Assembly (NCBI GenBank): GCA_026004675.1
Contig: BPJP01000002.1
Coordinates: 496,001 to 560,000 of the forward strand
Direction: 5' to 3'
DNA: 64,000 nt
Origin: Gemmatales bacterium
GTDB lineage: Bacteria > Planctomycetota > Planctomycetia > Gemmatales > Gemmataceae
A program made the translations under genes and the position numbers. This document shows positions 42,852 through 51,006 of this stretch, one piece after another. Position 1 is the stretch's first letter, and every line of letters starts with the position of its first letter. The notes below the pieces were generated by a model, which was not told the origin of the DNA, did no database searches, and saw only the letters and a list, made by a program, of their open reading frames with translations.

Positions 42852-43508
42852 ATGAACCAGTCATTGCATCCAGCTCTTGCAGAAGGTGCGAAGCCATACA
42901 CCGAGACAGGCCACCGTCCGTTGTTGTACCTTCTAGCGAAGGGTTACGCGTCGGTCCGTGCTGAGGAACTGGCTGATCTTCGTACGTTGGTGAAACGGAG
43001 CTACGCTGGCAAACTTACGAATGCCGTCTTCAAACACGTAGACGACCAGTCGGTTGTCGCGCTGGAGGCGTTGCGTCAGGCAGGCGCCTACCCGCCTCCG
43101 AGAGATTCGGCGTGGGGGAATTGGGGAGTCGTGGCATCACCATGTTTGCCTGGGCGAAGCCTGATGGCCGACTGCATCCAACGCTTCCAGAGCGAAGGAG
43201 CCTGGGCGGTTTCGCCACACATCATTCCGCATTGTTCGCTTCATTCGCTTGCCGGCCTGGTGAGCCTGGCACTCGATTGCCATGGCATCAACCTCGGCAT
43301 CGGAGGCATGCCAGGCGATCACCGACAAGTTCTGCTGGTCGCCCCGGCGTTACTTTGCAACGGCCACCTCGAAGGTATTTGGGTCATCCTGAGCGGCGCG
43401 GACCATGTCAACGGAAAAGTGCGTGCAGTTGCGTTCGCCGTTTCGCAGGTTCCCACGACATCGTCAACGCCCATCGCATGGAGCGACGACATCTTTTCTC
43501 TCGACTAA
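42852..43508 (+). CDS. Ketosynthase-like protein lacking a catalytic triad (thiolase-fold fragment)
   Basis: A 218-residue protein starting at the ATG at 42852 (GGGG eight bases upstream). Segments such as LPGRSLMADCIQRFQSEGAW, PHIIPHCSLHSLAGLVSLAL and INLGIGGMPGDHRQVLLVAP resemble the N-terminal half of a beta-ketoacyl synthase with the nucleophile elbow replaced (S-L-A-G-L-V instead of A-C-A-T/S). The length is half a normal ketosynthase and no catalytic His-His follows. It could be a chain-length-factor-like or scaffold partner of the active ketosynthase encoded 28 bp downstream. The family assignment is tentative. Confidence 0.6.
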   Translation: MNQSLHPALAEGAKPYTETGHRPLLYLLAKGYASVRAEELADLRTLVKRSYAGKLTNAVFKHVDDQSVVALEALRQAGAYPPPRDSAWGNWGVVASPCLPGRSLMADCIQRFQSEGAWAVSPHIIPHCSLHSLAGLVSLALDCHGINLGIGGMPGDHRQVLLVAPALLCNGHLEGIWVILSGADHVNGKVRAVAFAVSQVPTTSSTPIAWSDDIFSLD

Positions 43509-43535
43509 GGGCAAACGGCAAAGCGGGGACGATCG

Positions 43536-44744
43536 GTGAAATCGATGACAGCATACATTACTGGTATCGGCGTACTTTCGACACTGGGAAACGATTACGA
43601 AACGCTTGCCGACAATTTGCTGGCCGGCCGATCTGGCATCGCACGGGTTCGGCGTTTCGATGTCGACCAACATCCGAGCAAAATCGCCGGCGAAATTTCC
43701 CACATCCCCAGGCCGAACTGCGTAAACGAAGAGCATTGGAAGGCTCTTTCGCCCGTGGATCAGTCGGCAATATGGTGTTGCCACCAGGCTTTGGTCGACG
43801 CGGGTTTGTGGCACAGTCGGCATGATCTGTCCGTCGGCTTGATTCTTGGCGTCGGCTCGGAATGGCTGTTACGTTGGGAAGCGGACGCGGCTTGCGGCGG
43901 TCGCCTGGTGGAGGAACCGACAACTGCTATAACTCCTCACCTGCAAATCGTTCGCCAGATTTTGGGGCTTCGTGGCCCGGCGGTGTTGTTGTCCACGGCA
44001 TGCGCCACAGGCAACCACGCTCTTCTGCTTGCCCGCCGCTGGTTGCAACTCGGTTGGGCCGACATCTGCCTGGCTGGTGCCTGCGACATGAACGTGACAC
44101 CGATGGTGCTCGCCGCCTTCGGCAATCTACGTGCTTTGTCCCGGCGGAATGACGAGCCGCAGAAAGCGTCGCGTCCTTTTGACCGCGATCGCGACGGTTT
44201 CGTTCTCGCGGAAGGAGGAGCCATGTTCGTCCTCGAAACGACTCGGCGAAATCATTGCCGATCCTATGGCGAATTGATCGGCGCCGGCGCCAGCAGCGAT
44301 GCGTATCACCTTGTGATGCCGCCACCCGACGCGACAGCGGCCCAGATTGCTCTCCGTGAGGCACTGGCCGAGGCCGGCATCAACTGCGACGAGGTCGACT
44401 ACATCAATGCCCACGGGACGGGAACGCCGGCGGGCGACCGTGCCGAGGCACGTACTTTACATCATGTCTTTGGCGAGGCCGTTGCGAAGATTCCTGTCAG
44501 CTCGACCAAAAGCATGACAGGACATCTTCTTACAGGTGCGAGCGCCCTGGAGGCTGTCGCCTGTCTGGCGGCGATTGATCGTCAAGCCGTGCCTCCGACC
44601 ATCAACCTCGATGATCCCGATCCGGATTGCGACCTTTGTCATGTACGCAATGAAGCACAACCCCGGAAATTAAGGACGGTCATTTCCAACGCATTTGGCT
44701 TTGGCGGCAGCAACAGCTGTGTCGTTTTTCGCAGGGCCGGATGA
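43536..44744 (+). CDS. Beta-ketoacyl-ACP synthase (FabF-type condensing enzyme)
   Basis: A 402-residue ketosynthase with a complete active site: the nucleophile in STACATGNHALL, the first His in INAHGTGTPAGD, the Lys in VSSTKSMTGHLL and the second His in the same strand, followed by the FGFGGSNSCVVF C-terminal signature. It decarboxylatively condenses malonyl-ACP with an acyl primer. The start is the GTG at 43536 with GGGG seven bases upstream; an ATG at 43545 is the alternative. It follows the ketosynthase-like gene by 27 bp, so the two are probably one transcript. No acyl carrier protein or ketoreductase is adjacent. Confidence 0.93.
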   Translation: MKSMTAYITGIGVLSTLGNDYETLADNLLAGRSGIARVRRFDVDQHPSKIAGEISHIPRPNCVNEEHWKALSPVDQSAIWCCHQALVDAGLWHSRHDLSVGLILGVGSEWLLRWEADAACGGRLVEEPTTAITPHLQIVRQILGLRGPAVLLSTACATGNHALLLARRWLQLGWADICLAGACDMNVTPMVLAAFGNLRALSRRNDEPQKASRPFDRDRDGFVLAEGGAMFVLETTRRNHCRSYGELIGAGASSDAYHLVMPPPDATAAQIALREALAEAGINCDEVDYINAHGTGTPAGDRAEARTLHHVFGEAVAKIPVSSTKSMTGHLLTGASALEAVACLAAIDRQAVPPTINLDDPDPDCDLCHVRNEAQPRKLRTVISNAFGFGGSNSCVVFRRAG

Positions 44745-44763
44745 GCAGAGCCGTGTCTGCTGC

Positions 44764-45858
44764 CTACCTTCTCGTCCCTTCGATACCGATGCCAAGTTGC
44801 GGCAAAGGAGCCTTGCGTTTAATGCAACGCTCAAGGACCAGGCTTTTCAGTTGCGTGGCGAATTCGTCAGGTTGCCCTTGGCTCAACACATCAATCGCCC
44901 ATGGCAGGGCATGAATACCGTTGCGCACCAGATCGAAGCGATCTTTGCCTGCCCGAATACACCGCTTGAGCTCGTGGTCCCTGGGTAAAGTGAATAGTAT
45001 CTCGAATACTTTTTCTTTTCCCAGCCTTTCGTTCGCCAGGTGGAGAAGTTCGCCGAAGATATCGTTGTAGATCCGGATGTAGCGTTCATCGACCTCCTTG
45101 GCGAGCAGATCCATGCCCACGGGCAAGCGCAATAGTCGTTCCATGACCTTGTGCATGAAATCGCCCCGAAGAAGAAATCCATGCTGAGGCGCGATGATTT
45201 TGACAGGGGGGCGTAACGCTTGTATTTGGCGGATAGCGAATGCTACGGCGGCACGGTTCGGCATGTAGATCTGATGGAATTGAGCGATGCCCGGCCAGTC
45301 TTCTTCGTCGCCAAATAATTGCATCCGACCTGGAATGTTCAACCCAGCAAACAAATCCCCTGTAAAAAGAATCTGCCGTTCTGGATCGTAGTAAGCGACC
45401 GCACCGCGAAAATGGCAGAAAGGCGTCGGCACCACCTGAATGCGGTCACCCGTCGGAAGCTTTACCGTGTTGCGGCCAATCTTGTTGGCGAAATACATCT
45501 TCTTGGGCTGCAATCGCAAGTGTCGCACCAGACGCCACGTGTCTTCGGTTGTCAGCCCAGCCATCTCTTTGTTCTCTCGCGTCAACAGCGTCAAGTTGCC
45601 AACGACGTCGGGGTCTTGATGATTGATGCTGAAAAGCCGAATCGTCGACAAGTCGCTGATCAATTCCTTCAGATGCTTGCGGATATGCGGATAATCGACT
45701 TGCGATCCGGGGTCGATGCACCAGTGAAACGGTTCGCCTCCCTTCGACCGAAACGTGTGCAAGTAGGTATTGCATTGCAGCAGACTTTTTGCATGTCGCT
45801 GACCGACCATGTAACACCCTTCCACGAGCGGTGTTTTCCAGTAGGGCAATTCTGCCAT
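44764..45858 (-). CDS. Metallo-beta-lactamase-fold protein of the oxygen-binding di-iron (ODP) type
   Basis: A 364-residue protein whose N-terminal 240 residues have the beta-lactamase fold. The usual H-x-H-x-D-H is changed to INHQDPDVVGN, close to the H-x-E-x-D of flavodiiron ODP domains. Further ligands appear in TPFCHFRGAVAYYD (His), ILFTGDLFAG (Asp) and IIAPQHGFLL (His). No flavodoxin domain follows; instead about 120 helical residues (VMERLLRLPVGMDLL, YIRIYNDIFGELL) form a C-terminal domain. A di-iron oxygen or NO reductase or sensor is possible. The start ATG has GGAGG six bases upstream. It converges with the ketosynthase gene. Confidence 0.82.
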   Translation of the reverse strand: MAELPYWKTPLVEGCYMVGQRHAKSLLQCNTYLHTFRSKGGEPFHWCIDPGSQVDYPHIRKHLKELISDLSTIRLFSINHQDPDVVGNLTLLTRENKEMAGLTTEDTWRLVRHLRLQPKKMYFANKIGRNTVKLPTGDRIQVVPTPFCHFRGAVAYYDPERQILFTGDLFAGLNIPGRMQLFGDEEDWPGIAQFHQIYMPNRAAVAFAIRQIQALRPPVKIIAPQHGFLLRGDFMHKVMERLLRLPVGMDLLAKEVDERYIRIYNDIFGELLHLANERLGKEKVFEILFTLPRDHELKRCIRAGKDRFDLVRNGIHALPWAIDVLSQGQPDEFATQLKSLVLERCIKRKAPLPQLGIGIEGTRR

Positions 45859-46203
45859 GACGTACCTCCAAAAAGGTGTGACGAAATCCCGCGTTCAGGA
45901 CGAGCTGGTCTTGTCTCGGCAGACGACACCAAATCGCACAGACAATGCCACCGATTCGCACAGCAGGTGTTTGGCCGACGGTGCCAATAGTTTCTGTCAG
46001 GTCGTGAACACGATTCGTTTCAGGAAAGTGGTGCAATCGTCGTGCCAACAGTGTCATCGAGAAACAATCGCACCGGCTTTTAGCGATGGATTGCAGTCGT
46101 GGTATGTTTTGGCCGGCAGATATTTGGTACAGGCACGCGAAATGTGTATGCTGCTTTCCAGAAAACGAAATGTCTCCATTCTGGTTTTTTGGGCCATGGC
46201 GAC
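45859..46203. other. Intergenic region, 345 bp, between divergent genes
   Basis: I see no gene or strong structure. An open frame runs into it from selA (to 46099) but is Cys/Gly-rich noise. It should contain the promoters of selA and of the ODP protein; neither is recognisable by eye. Confidence 0.4.
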
Positions 46204-47613
46204 ATGAAAACGAATCCATTACGTCAGTTGCCCGCAGTCAACGAGGTGCTGGAGTCGCCTGATGTGCAAGCCTTGCTCGTCGAGTTTGCCCATGACGTGG
46301 TCGTCGCGGCTGTAAGGGAGGAACTCGACGAGTTGCGGAAACAAATCCGACAAGGCCAGTCTCTGCCCCAGCCGATGGGGGTGGAGGACATCGCCGACCG
46401 CGTTCGTCGACGGCTTGTTCATGAACTGAGCCCGAAGCTCCGTTCGGTGATCAACGCGACAGGCATCGTTTTACACACGAATCTGGGTCGAGCGCCAATC
46501 GCCGAACCCGCAGCTCAGGCAGCCTACGAAGCGGCTCGCGGCTACTTGAACCTCGAACTCGATCTGGAAACCGGCAAACGGTCGTCCCGACAGAATGCCA
46601 TAAGGGAGTGGGTGGCACGCCTGACCGGTGCCGAGTCGGCCACTGTCGTCAATAACAATGCTGCCGCCACGGTCCTCGTGCTGCGATCGTTGTGCGCTGG
46701 TCGCGAAGTCATCATCTCGCGAGGCCAATTGATTGAAATCGGTGGTAGTTTTCGCATCCCGGAAATCATGGCCGTCAGTGGCGCAACCCTTCGCGAGGTC
46801 GGGACCACCAACATCACGCGCATTGCCGACTACGAACGGGCCATCACCGACCGAACGGCCGCCTTGATGCAGGTTCATACCAGCAATTACCGGATCAGCG
46901 GATTCACCAAGTCAGCCTCTCTTGCCGAATTGGTTGAACTGGGGAAACGGCGAGGGCTGCTGGTTATCGACGATATCGGCAGCGGCGCGCTCATTGATTT
47001 CAGCCGCTTCGGCTTCGAGCACGAGCCGGTCGCCAGAGACAGCATCGCCGCCGGTGCCGACCTCGTTTTGTTCAGTGGCGATAAATTGTTGGGCGGGCCG
47101 CAAGCAGGTATCATCGCCGGGAAAAAACAACTCATCCAGACGATTGAAAAAGATCCTTTGATGCGGGCCTTTCGCACGGACAAGATGACACTCGCCGCTT
47201 TGGAAGCAACGCTCCGACTGTACTTGAGCGAAGCGCAGGCCCTGTCGCAGATTCCCGGACTGTGCATGCTCGGCATGGATTTGAACGTACTGAGAAAGCG
47301 TGCGGAGCGGCTCGCAGCACAGCTCCGGCAAATCAAAGGGCTTTCCTGCCAGGTCAATCATGACATTGCTTACGTCGGCGGAGGTTCGCTCCCCGATCAG
47401 GCAATGAAGACCGTCGTCATTGAGATCGAAGCCCGACAGGTCAGCGATGGTGAGCTGGCCCATCGACTGCGGATCGGTACGCCATCGGTTGTGGGTCGGC
47501 TTCGGGACGGCAAGTTGGTCCTCGATCTGCGCACCGTATTCGAACGCCAGTTAACCGAGTTGGTAGAAGCGATCCGGTCGGCGGTCTCCTTGGCAGAACC
47601 GCCCCAACCTTAG
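46204..47613 (+). CDS. selA: L-seryl-tRNA(Sec) selenium transferase
   Basis: A 469-residue PLP enzyme that converts seryl-tRNA(Sec) to selenocysteinyl-tRNA using selenophosphate. It has the N-terminal tRNA-binding part (NPLRQLPAVNEVLESPDV) and the core INATGIVLHTNLGRAPIAEPA, VVNNNAAATVLVL, SRGQLIEIGGSFRIPEI and the PLP lysine in LVLFSGDKLLGGPQAG, plus SVVGRLRDGKLVLDLRTVF at the C-terminus. The length is typical for SelA (E. coli 463). The start at 46204 matches the family opening; upstream in-frame ATG 46099 adds unrelated residues. No selB, selD, tRNA(Sec) or selenoprotein is seen in the window. Confidence 0.95.
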   Translation: MKTNPLRQLPAVNEVLESPDVQALLVEFAHDVVVAAVREELDELRKQIRQGQSLPQPMGVEDIADRVRRRLVHELSPKLRSVINATGIVLHTNLGRAPIAEPAAQAAYEAARGYLNLELDLETGKRSSRQNAIREWVARLTGAESATVVNNNAAATVLVLRSLCAGREVIISRGQLIEIGGSFRIPEIMAVSGATLREVGTTNITRIADYERAITDRTAALMQVHTSNYRISGFTKSASLAELVELGKRRGLLVIDDIGSGALIDFSRFGFEHEPVARDSIAAGADLVLFSGDKLLGGPQAGIIAGKKQLIQTIEKDPLMRAFRTDKMTLAALEATLRLYLSEAQALSQIPGLCMLGMDLNVLRKRAERLAAQLRQIKGLSCQVNHDIAYVGGGSLPDQAMKTVVIEIEARQVSDGELAHRLRIGTPSVVGRLRDGKLVLDLRTVFERQLTELVEAIRSAVSLAEPPQP

Positions 47614-47623
47614 ACGGTGGACC

Positions 47624-48232
47624 TTATCGGCTCGATCTCGATCGCATCTGTTTGCCAATATCGATGATCACGAGGGCCATGCACGACGAGAACATCACTC
47701 CGGCCCAAATGCTGAGGTTCATCAGGCCGAGCGTGAGCACTGGAAAGACTGCTTCACGCATCCTGGTTCCTAATTGGATAAGTCCGACCAACACGAAAAA
47801 CGAAGAAAAAACAACATAAAGGGTTACAACAATCATAGCCGCGTAGGCGAGAATGCTTGCCACCACGTAGTACCAGGGCAAAGGTTGTGTGACGTATGAT
47901 CTGTTAACAGGCGAAGGCTCTTCATCGAAAACCAGTGTCTTTGGTGGCGGGGGCGTAGCGACAGGCTGCGGCTCGGGTTCCGGATTGATGTAGTCGAAAT
48001 CCTCTTCCGCCGGGGCCCAGAAAACAGGTGTCTTTGGTGGCGGGGGCGTAGCGACAGGCTGCGGCTCGGGTTCCGGATTGATGTAGTCGAAATCCTCTTC
48101 CGCCGGGGGCGAGACAGAAGCAGGTTGTGCAACGAGGAATTTGTTGCGGCATTTGGGACAGGTGGCTTTTTTCCCGACGAATCGGTCTGGTACTTTCCCG
48201 GACATTCCGCAATTAGGGCACGTGGCGATCAT
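47624..48232 (-). CDS. Zinc-ribbon membrane protein with a duplicated proline-rich linker
   Basis: A 202-residue protein. An N-terminal zinc ribbon, CPNCGMSGKVPDRFVGKKA followed by CPKCRNKF, gives two C-x2-C pairs. Then comes a 31-residue linker unit repeated twice (PAEEDFDYINPEPEPQPVA and PPPPKTxVF), and two transmembrane segments (about residues 125-150 and 160-185). The linker duplication is identical over 81 bases at DNA level, so it is recent. Such zinc-ribbon membrane proteins are widespread in Gemmataceae; the function is unknown. Its stop is 11 bp from the selA stop on the opposite strand. Confidence 0.75.
   Translation of the reverse strand: MIATCPNCGMSGKVPDRFVGKKATCPKCRNKFLVAQPASVSPPAEEDFDYINPEPEPQPVATPPPPKTPVFWAPAEEDFDYINPEPEPQPVATPPPPKTLVFDEEPSPVNRSYVTQPLPWYYVVASILAYAAMIVVTLYVVFSSFFVLVGLIQLGTRMREAVFPVLTLGLMNLSIWAGVMFSSCMALVIIDIGKQMRSRSSR
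47935..48108. repeat. Tandem in-frame duplication, 93-bp period, 81 identical bases
   Basis: Copies at 47935-48015 and 48028-48108 are identical. They encode the acidic/proline-rich linker of the zinc-ribbon protein. The period is a multiple of three, so the frame is kept, and the unit number could vary between strains. Confidence 0.9.
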
Positions 48233-48297
48233 GATCCTGGCAACCTCCAGAGAGCGATGTGGCCCGATCGACCGGGAGCGATCTGGCGGCCAAGGCG

Positions 48298-49095
48298 TTA
48301 TTTCTTTTTCTCAGGCGGCGGTAGTTCCAGGTCTTTGGCAGTGATCTTGACTGGCGATCCTCCTGCGGGGACTTGCCGATGTGCTGTCCACAGGATGCCA
48401 TTGACGATGGCCCGCCTGAAGGCTGGCTCACCGAAATTGGCGTGGAAATGGCCGCAGACAAAACCAAAGGAGCGGCCTCCGTCTGGTCGTTCAAACACCC
48501 ACCCGACCGTATGCGTCTTGCCATCCAGCTTGACTTGGATGACAGGATGGATTTTTTCATGAAAGCGCAGATCGAGGTAATATTCGTCGCGCAAGTTGTA
48601 GTTTGTCCAGCCCCGGCAGACAGGATGGTTCGGATCGGCGCGGATGAGCAAAGTTGTGGTAGTGTTGAGCCGGGAACCGATGCCGCGATCGAACCATCCT
48701 CCCAAAACGTTGAGCCAATCTTCTCCGACTTGTTTACTGGCACCAGTGCTCCAGTGAATGGCCGTCAAACCGACACCTTTTTTCAGCAGCTGTTCCACCT
48801 GTTTCCGGGCGGGAGATGCGAGCAAGACATCGCCGCCCCGCCGCGTATAAAGCACGATTGCGTCAACGCCTTCGAGTATGTTGGCATCTTTTGGCCAGCC
48901 ATTGGAAACAATCGTTTCGATGTCGGCGGTTTGTTGCAGGCATTTGCCCAGGATGTTGCAGCCGGCCATGTATTCGTGAGTACGAAACGGATGATCGCGG
49001 TCTTTCCCGATCAGAAGGATTTTGGTTTTTTCCGCATGGGCTGACGGCCCGATCAAAAGCCATCCCGCGAGGATAACCAGCGTGCGCTGAAACAT
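48298..49095 (-). CDS. Secreted ThuA-domain protein
   Basis: A 265-residue exported protein. Signal peptide about residues 1-20 (LVILAGWLLIGPSAHA). The class I glutamine-amidotransferase-like ThuA fold follows: KILLIGKDRDHPFRTHEY, DAIVLYTRRGGDVL, VGLTAIHWSTGA, DEYYLDLRF and FGFVCGHFHANFGEPAFRRA. ThuA proteins are linked to trehalose or other sugar metabolism in some bacteria, but in planctomycetes they mostly have unknown secreted roles. The start at 49095 is preceded by GGGAAG. It is 65 bp upstream of the zinc-ribbon protein gene and may be co-transcribed with it. Confidence 0.88.
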   Translation of the reverse strand: MFQRTLVILAGWLLIGPSAHAEKTKILLIGKDRDHPFRTHEYMAGCNILGKCLQQTADIETIVSNGWPKDANILEGVDAIVLYTRRGGDVLLASPARKQVEQLLKKGVGLTAIHWSTGASKQVGEDWLNVLGGWFDRGIGSRLNTTTTLLIRADPNHPVCRGWTNYNLRDEYYLDLRFHEKIHPVIQVKLDGKTHTVGWVFERPDGGRSFGFVCGHFHANFGEPAFRRAIVNGILWTAHRQVPAGGSPVKITAKDLELPPPEKKK

Positions 49096-49316
49096 GTTTT
49101 TTTCTTCCCAAATGCAGTCGGTTGGAATGGTCCAGACGATCGTATGATAACGGACGCCGAAAGGCAGGTAAAGAACCACTGAGTGAAACCCCTGCCCTGG
49201 CGTCGTCGCCGAGACTTACGTTCAATCTGTTCAATCTGGATTGCCGTCAGCGGATTGCTATGCTACTGTAGGATCACACGAGAAGTTCCTACCCGTTTCC
49301 CTGTCCGAATCGGCCA

Positions 49317-49691
49317 ATGAGCGACGGCGAAGAAAAAAAAGTCGAGTCCGAATCGCCACCATCTTCAACTGGTGAAAACCACCAGACTGAGGAGCGACGG
49401 CTGTATCCGCGCCGCCAAAGAACACTCCATGTCCACTTGGCGCATGTGGCGACGCCAGAGACGAAGTTTTCCGGATGGGTGGTGGACCATTCGGCGGGCG
49501 GTTTGCGGATCAACGTGGACCAGCCGCTCGAGGTCGGGACACATTTGCTGGTGCGAAGCACGGTAGCCGACAAGTCGACGCCGTGGGTCGAAGTCCGCGT
49601 ACAAAGTGTTCGTCCTCGTGACGCCACGTGGGATTTGGGTTGCGAGTTCGTACGCTCGCCGACTTGGGCAGCACTGATGCAGTTCGGTTAA
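49317..49691 (+). CDS. PilZ domain protein
   Basis: A 124-residue protein. A disordered acidic N-terminus (about 25 residues) precedes a PilZ domain: the R-x3-R-type c-di-GMP motif appears as ERRLYPRRQR, and the second motif D-x-S-x-x-G as VVDHSAGGLRINVD. The rest of the barrel (HLLVRSTV, WVEVRVQSVRP, LGCEFV) is complete. It is probably a soluble c-di-GMP receptor. A run of eight A near the start (49333-49340) is in frame. It overlaps the convergent gene tail to tail by four bases (TTAA shared by both stops). Confidence 0.9.
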   Translation: MSDGEEKKVESESPPSSTGENHQTEERRLYPRRQRTLHVHLAHVATPETKFSGWVVDHSAGGLRINVDQPLEVGTHLLVRSTVADKSTPWVEVRVQSVRPRDATWDLGCEFVRSPTWAALMQFG

Positions 49692-50911
49692 GACTGCGGG
49701 CGTTTGGGGCGTTCGAATTCCAAAGAGATTTTCAGGCGGACTTCGTAGAGTTCCATATGGTCGCCGACGTCGTTCAACTTGATAATCCATCGTGTTTTTT
49801 TGTTGCCGACATCGAATAGAGCATAAAAATCCTTTTTCTGCTTCTGGATTTTGCATCTGGTAAAGACAAAACGATCGAGGTTTTTGTCGGGAGGAAGAAT
49901 CAGTGAAACGATGGCTTCCCCGGTGGGGCGAATGGCTACAGTGGAGTCGGAATTCACGCCTCGCCAGTTGCCGACCAGATCTGCCAGTTTTTCAGGGCGC
50001 CGGGTGAGATTTGTCTTGGGAGGCGGCCCCTTGGCAATACGCGGCGGCGGCAACAACTCGGCGCCGAAAGGATCGCCTTTCCTGGGTGGTTTCTTGCCAC
50101 CGTCTTTTTTCGGCTTCCCGTCTTTAGGGGGTTTGCCCGTCTTCGAGCCAGCATCCGTTTTGGTCTTGGTTTTGTCTTTCTCCTCGGTCGTCTTGTCCGT
50201 CTTGCCAGATTGATCTTTCGATGTGCCAAAATCTTCCTTTCGGCGGTCGTTGTCGTCCTTGCCATTATCTTTATCTTTCGCGATCTGGTCTTTGTCCGAA
50301 AGGATGTCGCTTTGGCTGATCCAAAACAGAGCCCCGATGCCCCCCACCGCGAGAAGCAAGACAAAGATGCCACCGATGATCGTGCTGATGATCGCCGTCA
50401 TGCTGGCGCGCGGAACCTCTTCCTCTTCCATCGCGGAAAGATCGACGGAGGGCTGGGATTTTCGCGGTTTTACCTGGGGACTTCCCTTGCCTGGAGTCGA
50501 TTTTTTTTGCGGTTTGGCTTCGTCTTCGAATTTTGACAGATCGACCTCTTGGGTCGAAGCATCGTCGCTGGATGCATCACCTTTGGTCTTGGATGGATCA
50601 GATGCGTCCTTGCCCGGCTCTTTTTTGTTCTCCGCGTCGGCTTGTTTCGCTTTGGGTTTTTGCGAGGCTGCCGTTTCGCTCTTTTTGTGCTGGGCGAGAT
50701 TGATTTCCACAGTAGCGGCAGAGTCGGCGTCCTGTTGGGAAGGAGCGTCTTTGGCGTTGACATCAATGAGTGGCTGGGTTTTCGCCGGCAGCCTCAGGAT
50801 ATGGTTGCACTTGGGGCATTTCACGCGCTTGCCAGCCTGTTCCGGCTTGAAGCGCAGGATTTCACCGCACTTGGGGCATTTTATTTTGTGTGAAGAAGCA
50901 GAGCTTTGCAT
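49688..50911 (-). CDS. Zinc-ribbon membrane protein with long charged linker
   Basis: A 407-residue protein. The start at 50911 places the zinc ribbon first: KIKCPKCGEILRFKPEQ and KCPKCNHILRL. A 130-residue low-complexity segment rich in Lys, Asp, Ala and Ser follows, then one transmembrane helix near 195-220 (TAIISTIIGGIFVLLLAVGG), a second charged low-complexity linker (DKDNGKDDNDRRKED) and a C-terminal domain of about 100 residues (LADLVGNWRGVNSDSTVAIR) that looks like a lipocalin-like beta domain. It is the same architecture class as the zinc-ribbon proteins at 47.6 and 13.3 kb. The function is unknown. Confidence 0.75.
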   Translation of the reverse strand: MQSSASSHKIKCPKCGEILRFKPEQAGKRVKCPKCNHILRLPAKTQPLIDVNAKDAPSQQDADSAATVEINLAQHKKSETAASQKPKAKQADAENKKEPGKDASDPSKTKGDASSDDASTQEVDLSKFEDEAKPQKKSTPGKGSPQVKPRKSQPSVDLSAMEEEEVPRASMTAIISTIIGGIFVLLLAVGGIGALFWISQSDILSDKDQIAKDKDNGKDDNDRRKEDFGTSKDQSGKTDKTTEEKDKTKTKTDAGSKTGKPPKDGKPKKDGGKKPPRKGDPFGAELLPPPRIAKGPPPKTNLTRRPEKLADLVGNWRGVNSDSTVAIRPTGEAIVSLILPPDKNLDRFVFTRCKIQKQKKDFYALFDVGNKKTRWIIKLNDVGDHMELYEVRLKISLEFERPKRPQS

Positions 50912-51006
50912 ACAAAATTTGTACCATCCTCCCAAGCCGATTTCCACGAAATGTTCGCCGGCTCGGTAAGGTTTTGGTCGCAAGCAGCGAGGGGCGGTGG
51001 CGACTC

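Noticed and set aside
45446-46219. 257-codon minus-strand open frame upstream of the ODP gene
   Set aside because: Mostly antisense or out of frame with the ODP gene, and its residues show no hydrophobic core or motif.
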